Shown: piece after piece, positions 59,901-64,000 of the stretch
How the letters are laid out: every line of letters starts with the position of its first letter
Numbering within the stretch: position 1 is the stretch's first letter
DNA from: Pseudomonas koreensis
GTDB taxonomy: Bacteria; Pseudomonadota; Gammaproteobacteria; Pseudomonadales; Pseudomonadaceae
DNA length: 64,000 bases
NCBI RefSeq assembly: GCF_024169245.1
Contig: NZ_JALJWP010000001.1
Span: forward strand, 2,915,501-2,979,500
Reading direction: 5' to 3'
The notes under the pieces: generated by a model
What the model was told of the DNA's origin: nothing
The model's input: the letters and a program-made list of their open reading frames with translations, nothing else
Databases searched by the model: none
Program-made: the position numbers and the translations under genes

Positions 59901-61094
59901 TTATTTGCAGGCGTCGGCAATGGCGTCCGCCAGCGATGCGAGGCGGGTGGCGTCGATGCCGGCGACGTTCGCCCGGCCCGAACTAACCATGTACACACTG
60001 TGGCGTTCGCGCAGGTGCTTCACCTGTTCTGGTGACAGGCCGGTGTAGGAGAACATCCCGCGTTGCACACCAATGTGCGCAAAACGCTCGCGCAAACCAT
60101 GCGGTTCCAGCGCCTCGACAAGGCCGCTGCGCAACTGCGCGATACGCATACGCATTGCTTCCACTTCATCGGCCCAGCGCGCTTTAAGCTCTGGGTCGGC
60201 GAGGATGGTCGCGACCACTGCTGCGCCGTGGTCCGGCGGTGTCGACCACAAATTGCGGGCGATATTGGCCAGTTGGCTGCGGATGTCGATGAGCTTGTCG
60301 GCGCTGGTCGCGCAGACGATCAGCGCACCGGTACGGTCGCGATACAGGCCGAAGTTCTTCGAGCAGGAACTGGTGATCAACAGCTCTGGCACCTGCGCCG
60401 CGAACAACCGGGTCGACCAGGCGTCCTGCTCCAGACCATCACCAAAACCCTGATAGGCGAAGTCGATCAGCGGCAGCAGATCGCGGCTGCGCACCACTTC
60501 CAGCACGCGCTTCGAGTCGTCATGGCTCAGGTCGAAACCGGTCGGGTTGTGGCAGCACGCATGCAACAGCACCACGTCGCCCTTCGGCACTTCCCTGAGC
60601 ACGGCGAGCATGGCTTCGATGTCGAGGCGGTTGTCGCTGCCGACGTACGGGTAGTGGCTGACCTTGACCTTGGCAGCGGCGAAAATGGTTTCGTGGATCG
60701 GCCAGGTCGGGTTGCTCAACCACACGCCTTTGCCCGGCAGGCATTGGGCGATGAAGTCGGCGGCCAGGCGCAGGGCGCCGGTGCCGCCCGGGGTCTGGGT
60801 GGCGCCGGCGCGTTGTTCGGCGATCAGTTGTGAGTCAGCGCCGAGCACCAACTCATTGATGACCTTGCCGAACAGCGGATTGCCGTGGCCACCGATGTAG
60901 GTTTTGGTGTCCTGGCTTTCGACCAGCCGCGCTTCGGCGATTTTCACTGCTTCCGGGATCGGCGTCAGGCCCTGGGCGTCCTTGTAGACGCCAACCCCGA
61001 GGTCGAACTTGCGCGGATTGGCATCCTGCGCATAGGCCTCCATCAAACCGAGGATCGGATCGCCGGGGACCCGGCCGATGGCGTCGAAGTGCAT
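59901..61094 (-). CDS. phhC: Aromatic amino-acid aminotransferase
   Basis: 397 residues, class I PLP aminotransferase of the TyrB/AspC type: NPTG (183-186), D211..Y214, PLP-binding Lys246 in SSCSKNFGLYRDRTG, and the C-terminal Arg in SSGRANVAGI. Its start overlaps the phhB stop (TAATG), so translationally coupled. By position and family it is the third gene of the phhABC operon, transaminating tyrosine to 4-hydroxyphenylpyruvate in phenylalanine catabolism. Confidence 0.94.
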   Translation of the reverse strand: MHFDAIGRVPGDPILGLMEAYAQDANPRKFDLGVGVYKDAQGLTPIPEAVKIAEARLVESQDTKTYIGGHGNPLFGKVINELVLGADSQLIAEQRAGATQTPGGTGALRLAADFIAQCLPGKGVWLSNPTWPIHETIFAAAKVKVSHYPYVGSDNRLDIEAMLAVLREVPKGDVVLLHACCHNPTGFDLSHDDSKRVLEVVRSRDLLPLIDFAYQGFGDGLEQDAWSTRLFAAQVPELLITSSCSKNFGLYRDRTGALIVCATSADKLIDIRSQLANIARNLWSTPPDHGAAVVATILADPELKARWADEVEAMRMRIAQLRSGLVEALEPHGLRERFAHIGVQRGMFSYTGLSPEQVKHLRERHSVYMVSSGRANVAGIDATRLASLADAIADACK

Positions 61095-61450
61095 TACTTG
61101 CGTCCTTCTGCGGTCTTCGCCACTTCGTCAGTGCGCGCAGCCATGATGAAGTCGTTGCGGTGCAGGCCTTTGATCGAGTGGCTCCACCAGGTCACGGTGA
61201 CTTTGCCCCATTCGGTCAACAGGCCCGGGTGGTGACCTTCGGCTTCGGAGATTACGCCCACGGCGTTGGTGAACGCCAGCGCGTGTTTGAAGTTCTTGAA
61301 CAGGAAAACTTTCTCCAGCTGCATGATGCCGTCGCGTACTTCGATGTTCCAGTCAGGGATCTGCTTGATCAGGATCGGCAGTTCTTCATCGCTGACTTGT
61401 GGCGCATCGGCGCGGCAGGCTTCGCAGTGGGCTTGGTTCAAAGTCGACAT
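61094..61450 (-). CDS. phhB: Pterin-4a-carbinolamine dehydratase
   Basis: 118 residues. PCD active-site residues: H73-H74-P75 (EGHHPG) and H91 ([10 protein letters not shown]). Regenerates tetrahydrobiopterin-type cofactor for PhhA and is known as its partner in Pseudomonas. 116 nt downstream of phhA, overlapping phhC at TAATG. Confidence 0.96.
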   Translation of the reverse strand: MSTLNQAHCEACRADAPQVSDEELPILIKQIPDWNIEVRDGIMQLEKVFLFKNFKHALAFTNAVGVISEAEGHHPGLLTEWGKVTVTWWSHSIKGLHRNDFIMAARTDEVAKTAEGRK

Positions 61451-61566
61451 GGTGTATTCCTGAAAACGAGTGTGTTTTTTTATTAAAGCGCGTGTGCCGT
61501 CAATGTCGTCACGCTAAAGCAAAGTGGCGGCGACGGACAGGCGCAATTGTCAGCAAAAGTCGCGGT

Positions 61567-62358
61567 TCAGGCGGCTTTGGGTTTCGGCGGAAATTTCGGC
61601 GCGTGCAAGCCCAACTGCATGCCTTGGCGAACCATGGCCATGATGTCCTCATGGGCGACATCGAACAGGCGCTTGAGATTCGGCAAGACGAAGTACAGCG
61701 GTTGCAGGATGTCGATGCGATACGGCGTGCGCATGGCTTCAAGCGGATCGAAAACCTGATGCTCAGGCTCGTCCGACAGGCAGTAAACGCTTTCTTTCGG
61801 CGAGGACAGAATCCCGCCACCGTAGATGCGCTTGCCCTGCGGGGTGTCGACCAGACCGAATTCGATGGTCATCCAGTACAACCGCGCCAGGTACACGCGC
61901 TCTTCCTTGGTCGCTTGCAGGCCGAGCTTGCCGTAGGTGTGGGTGAATTCAGCGAAGTACGGATTGGTCAGCAGCGGGCAGTGGCCAAAGATCTCGTGAA
62001 AGATGTCCGGCTCTTGCAGGTAGTCGAGTTCTTCGCGGGTGCGAATGAAAGTGGCGACAGGAAATTGCTTGCTGGCGAGCAATTCAAAGAACGTCTGAAA
62101 AGGAATCAGCGCCGGCACCCGGGCAACCTGCCAGCCAGTGGTCTCGCCGAGGACTTTGTTGATCTCGGCCAGTTGCGGGATGCGGTCGTGGGGCAGACCG
62201 AGTTTTTCGATACCGTCCAGATATTCCTGGCACGCGCGACCTTCAATCACCTTCAACTGGCGAGTGATCAGCGTGTTCCACACCGCATGTTCTTCGGCGG
62301 GGTAGTCGATAAAACCTTGCGCATCGGGCTCGCGAGCCACGTATTGCGTCTGCTTCAT
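61567..62358 (-). CDS. phhA: Phenylalanine 4-monooxygenase
   Basis: 263 residues, the usual bacterial length. Non-haem iron facial triad: H121 and H126 (FHEIFGHCPLL) and E166 (YWMTIEFGLV). Pterin site region and EPDIFHE conserved. SD AGGAGAG lies before ATG. Converts Phe to Tyr, feeding PhhC. Two TyrR/PhhR-type boxes lie upstream, divergent from the phhR regulator. Confidence 0.97.
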   Translation of the reverse strand: MKQTQYVAREPDAQGFIDYPAEEHAVWNTLITRQLKVIEGRACQEYLDGIEKLGLPHDRIPQLAEINKVLGETTGWQVARVPALIPFQTFFELLASKQFPVATFIRTREELDYLQEPDIFHEIFGHCPLLTNPYFAEFTHTYGKLGLQATKEERVYLARLYWMTIEFGLVDTPQGKRIYGGGILSSPKESVYCLSDEPEHQVFDPLEAMRTPYRIDILQPLYFVLPNLKRLFDVAHEDIMAMVRQGMQLGLHAPKFPPKPKAA

Positions 62359-62478
62359 GCTGCTCTCCTGCTAGGAAATTCGTTTTTGTTATGTCCAGCG
62401 ATGGGTAAAGGAATACCCGAGAGTGGTGGGGCATGCAGCATGTTTAGCCGTGTGTGCGTAGGAAAATTCTGCTGGTTT

Positions 62479-62496
62479 CGTAAAGTTATCGTTACG
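62479..62496. promoter_or_regulatory. PhhR/TyrR box 1
   Basis: CGTAAAGTTATCGTTACG fits TGTAAAN6TTTACA at 9 of 12 defined positions; about 120 nt before the phhA start. Consensus from memory of TyrR-type boxes. Confidence 0.6.
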
Positions 62497-62503
62497 CTTT
62501 GTC

Positions 62504-62521
62504 GGTTAATGCGCATTTACG
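62504..62521. promoter_or_regulatory. PhhR/TyrR box 2
   Basis: GGTTAATGCGCATTTACG fits the same consensus at 9 of 12 positions. Centre-to-centre distance to box 1 is 25 nt. I see no convincing -24/-12 sigma54 element between the boxes and phhA. Confidence 0.58.
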
Positions 62522-62616
62522 GCGATTGGCGGGTTTGAAAAGGGCGGTGGCTGTCACATAATCTTGACAACTATCTGCGTGCCTCGACGAAAAACAGTTC
62601 GGCGCGCAACGCGATT

Positions 62617-62711
62617 CCCCTGTGGGAGCGAGCTTGCTCGCGAAAGCGGTGGGCCTGACACATCAATGCAGGATGTGCCGCCGTCTTCGCGAGCAAGCTC
62701 GCTCCCACAGG
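62617..62711. repeat. REP doublet (inverted pair)
   Basis: CCTGTGGGAGCGAGCTTGCT with inverse AGCAAGCTCGCTCCCACAGG. Both arms carry the same C-to-T/G-to-A change relative to the common repeat, a compensatory pair. It lies just before phhR. Confidence 0.88.
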
Positions 62712-62748
62712 GGGGTGTCAATTTTCCAGTCTTGTCAGGCCTTTTCCT

Positions 62749-64000
62749 ATGCGCATCAAAGTCCACTGCCAGAACCGCATCGGCATCCTGCGCGACATTC
62801 TCAATCTGCTGGTGGCGTACGGGATCAACGTCGCGCGCGGCGAGGTGGGTGGTGAGCATGGCAATGCGATCTATCTGCACTGTCCGAACCTGATCAACAT
62901 CCAGTTCCAGGCGCTGCGGCCGAAGTTCGAGGCGATTGGCGGAGTATTCGGGGTCAAGCGCGTCGGGCTGATGCCCAGCGAGCGTCGGCACATGGAACTG
63001 AACGCGCTGCTCGGCGCGCTGGAATTTCCGGTGTTGTCGATCGACATGGGCGGCTCGATCGTGGCGGCCAACCGCGCGGCGGCGCAGTTGCTCGGGGTGC
63101 GCGTCGATGAAGTGCCGGGGATTCCGCTGTCGCGGTACGCCGAGGATTTCGACCTGCCGGAACTGGTGCGCGCCAACAAATCGCGAATCAACGGTATGCG
63201 GGTCAAGGTCAAGGGCGACATCTTTCTTGCCGACATCGCGCCGCTGCAATCGGAACACGACGACAGCGAGGCCATGGCCGGCGCAGTGCTGACTTTGCAC
63301 CGCGCTGATCGCGTCGGCGAGCGCATCTACAATGTGCGCAAGCAGGAATTGCGCGGCTTCGACAGCATTTTCCAGAGTTCGAAAGTGATGGCCGCCGTGG
63401 TCCGCGAAGCGCGACGCATGGCGCCGCTGGATGCGCCGCTATTAATAGAAGGCGAAACCGGCACCGGCAAGGAACTGCTCGCGCGCGCCTGCCACCTCGC
63501 GAGTCCGCGTGGGCAGTCACCATTGATGGCGCTCAACTGCGCCGGGTTGCCGGAATCGATGGCCGAGACCGAACTGTTCGGCTATGGCCCCGGCGCCTTC
63601 GAAGGCGCGCGCGCTGAAGGCAAGCTCGGTCTGCTGGAATTGACTGCTGGCGGCACGTTGTTTCTCGATGGTGTCGGCGAGATGAGCCCGCGCTTGCAGG
63701 TCAAATTGCTGCGCTTTCTTCAGGACGGCTGCTTCCGTCGTGTCGGCAGCGATGAAGAGGTGTATCTCGACGTACGGGTGATCTGCGCCACCCAGGTAGA
63801 CTTGTCCGAACTGTGCGCGCGCGGCGAGTTTCGTCAGGATCTCTATCACCGCTTGAACGTGCTGTCGCTGCACATTCCGCCGCTGCGCGAATGCCTCGAC
63901 GGTTTGACGCCGCTGGTTGAACACTTCCTCGATCAGGCCAGTCGGCAGATCGGCTGCCCGCTGCCGAAACTGGCCCCGGCGGCGATGGAGCGGCTCAGCC
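62749..64000 (+). CDS. phhR: TyrR-like sigma54-family regulator PhhR (partial, 3' end outside)
   Basis: 417 residues visible. N-terminal ACT domain (about 1-75; CQNRIGILRDILNLLVAYGI), PAS domain (about 78-180), AAA+ domain with Walker A GETGTGKE (about 236-243) and Walker B LFLDGVGE. The usual GAFTGA loop reads GAFEGA here (Thr to Glu). TyrR-type proteins often have altered loops and can act without sigma54. The C-terminal HTH is beyond the edge. Divergent from phhABC with two PhhR boxes between them; the known role is activating phhA with Phe/Tyr. Confidence 0.95.
   Translation, partial: MRIKVHCQNRIGILRDILNLLVAYGINVARGEVGGEHGNAIYLHCPNLINIQFQALRPKFEAIGGVFGVKRVGLMPSERRHMELNALLGALEFPVLSIDMGGSIVAANRAAAQLLGVRVDEVPGIPLSRYAEDFDLPELVRANKSRINGMRVKVKGDIFLADIAPLQSEHDDSEAMAGAVLTLHRADRVGERIYNVRKQELRGFDSIFQSSKVMAAVVREARRMAPLDAPLLIEGETGTGKELLARACHLASPRGQSPLMALNCAGLPESMAETELFGYGPGAFEGARAEGKLGLLELTAGGTLFLDGVGEMSPRLQVKLLRFLQDGCFRRVGSDEEVYLDVRVICATQVDLSELCARGEFRQDLYHRLNVLSLHIPPLRECLDGLTPLVEHFLDQASRQIGCPLPKLAPAAMERLS

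Noticed and set aside
62359..62478. Sigma54 -24/-12 promoter for phhA
   Set aside because: No sequence close to TGGCACN5TTGC was found between the PhhR boxes and the start codon.
1..64000. tRNA, rRNA, integrase, att sites or phage genes explaining the giant-gene region
   Set aside because: I looked on both strands and found none, so the region cannot be called a genomic island on that ground, only an accessory region by content and composition.

Overview
The window looks like a chromosomal segment of a Pseudomonas of the fluorescens group. This rests on gene content (phhR/phhABC, aroP, scpAB-rluB, recQ, plpD, trkH), on many copies of the GTGGGAGCGAGCCTGCTCGCGAA REP-type repeat, and on generally GC-rich coding sequence. 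No tRNA, rRNA, CRISPR array, integrase or transposase was seen.

Layout. (1) 1-28.6 kb is an accessory region of very large, repeat-rich, beta-rich proteins: two Ig-like-module proteins on the + strand, an autotransporter, then on the - strand four giant or medium Ig-module proteins, a lectin-like-tip protein and a HvnA-like exported protein. A near-exact tandem duplication of about 4.85 kb contains [structured RNA + DUF6124-like gene + Ig-module gene]. The two giant proteins it encodes share their N-terminal halves but have unrelated C-terminal ends, one a beta-sandwich-like domain and the other a YVTN-type propeller. (2) 28.3-53 kb is ordinary core genome: ybaN, a YecA-family gene, recQ, marR, a fimV-like gene, plpD, a selenoprotein-W-like gene, an EamA transporter, an LpxH-like phosphatase, an HD protein, an Mpo1-like gene, an AraC regulator, trkH, a nitroreductase, a Cpx-like two-component set with a Spy-like protein, yciI-yciB, rnm, yciO-scpA-scpB, and rluB. 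(3) 53.2-54.1 kb is a scar of gene fragments. (4) 54.2-64 kb holds aroP with a Trp-containing mini-ORF, arfB, a delta-60-repeat protein, an MFS exporter and the phenylalanine catabolic cluster phhA-phhB-phhC with divergent phhR, which runs off the window.

The most notable signal is a 20-bp palindrome of lux-box type (core CTGTCAGATCTGACAG) found at six places. It lies 56-67 nt before the start codons of the giant proteins at 12560-16438, 17525-21271 and 24180-28208, 60 nt before the delta-60 protein at 56523, in degenerate form about 60 nt before the unknown gene at 10843, and about 150 nt before the giant gene at 5865-10394. At the four - strand sites a GTTAAC/GTTCAA block lies exactly 20 nt downstream of the box and a CGTCGGA block begins exactly 18 nt upstream. 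This is the layout expected of LuxR-type activated promoters. I infer a quorum-sensing (or LuxR-solo) regulon of surface or secreted repeat proteins with exchangeable tips. No luxR or luxI gene lies in the window.
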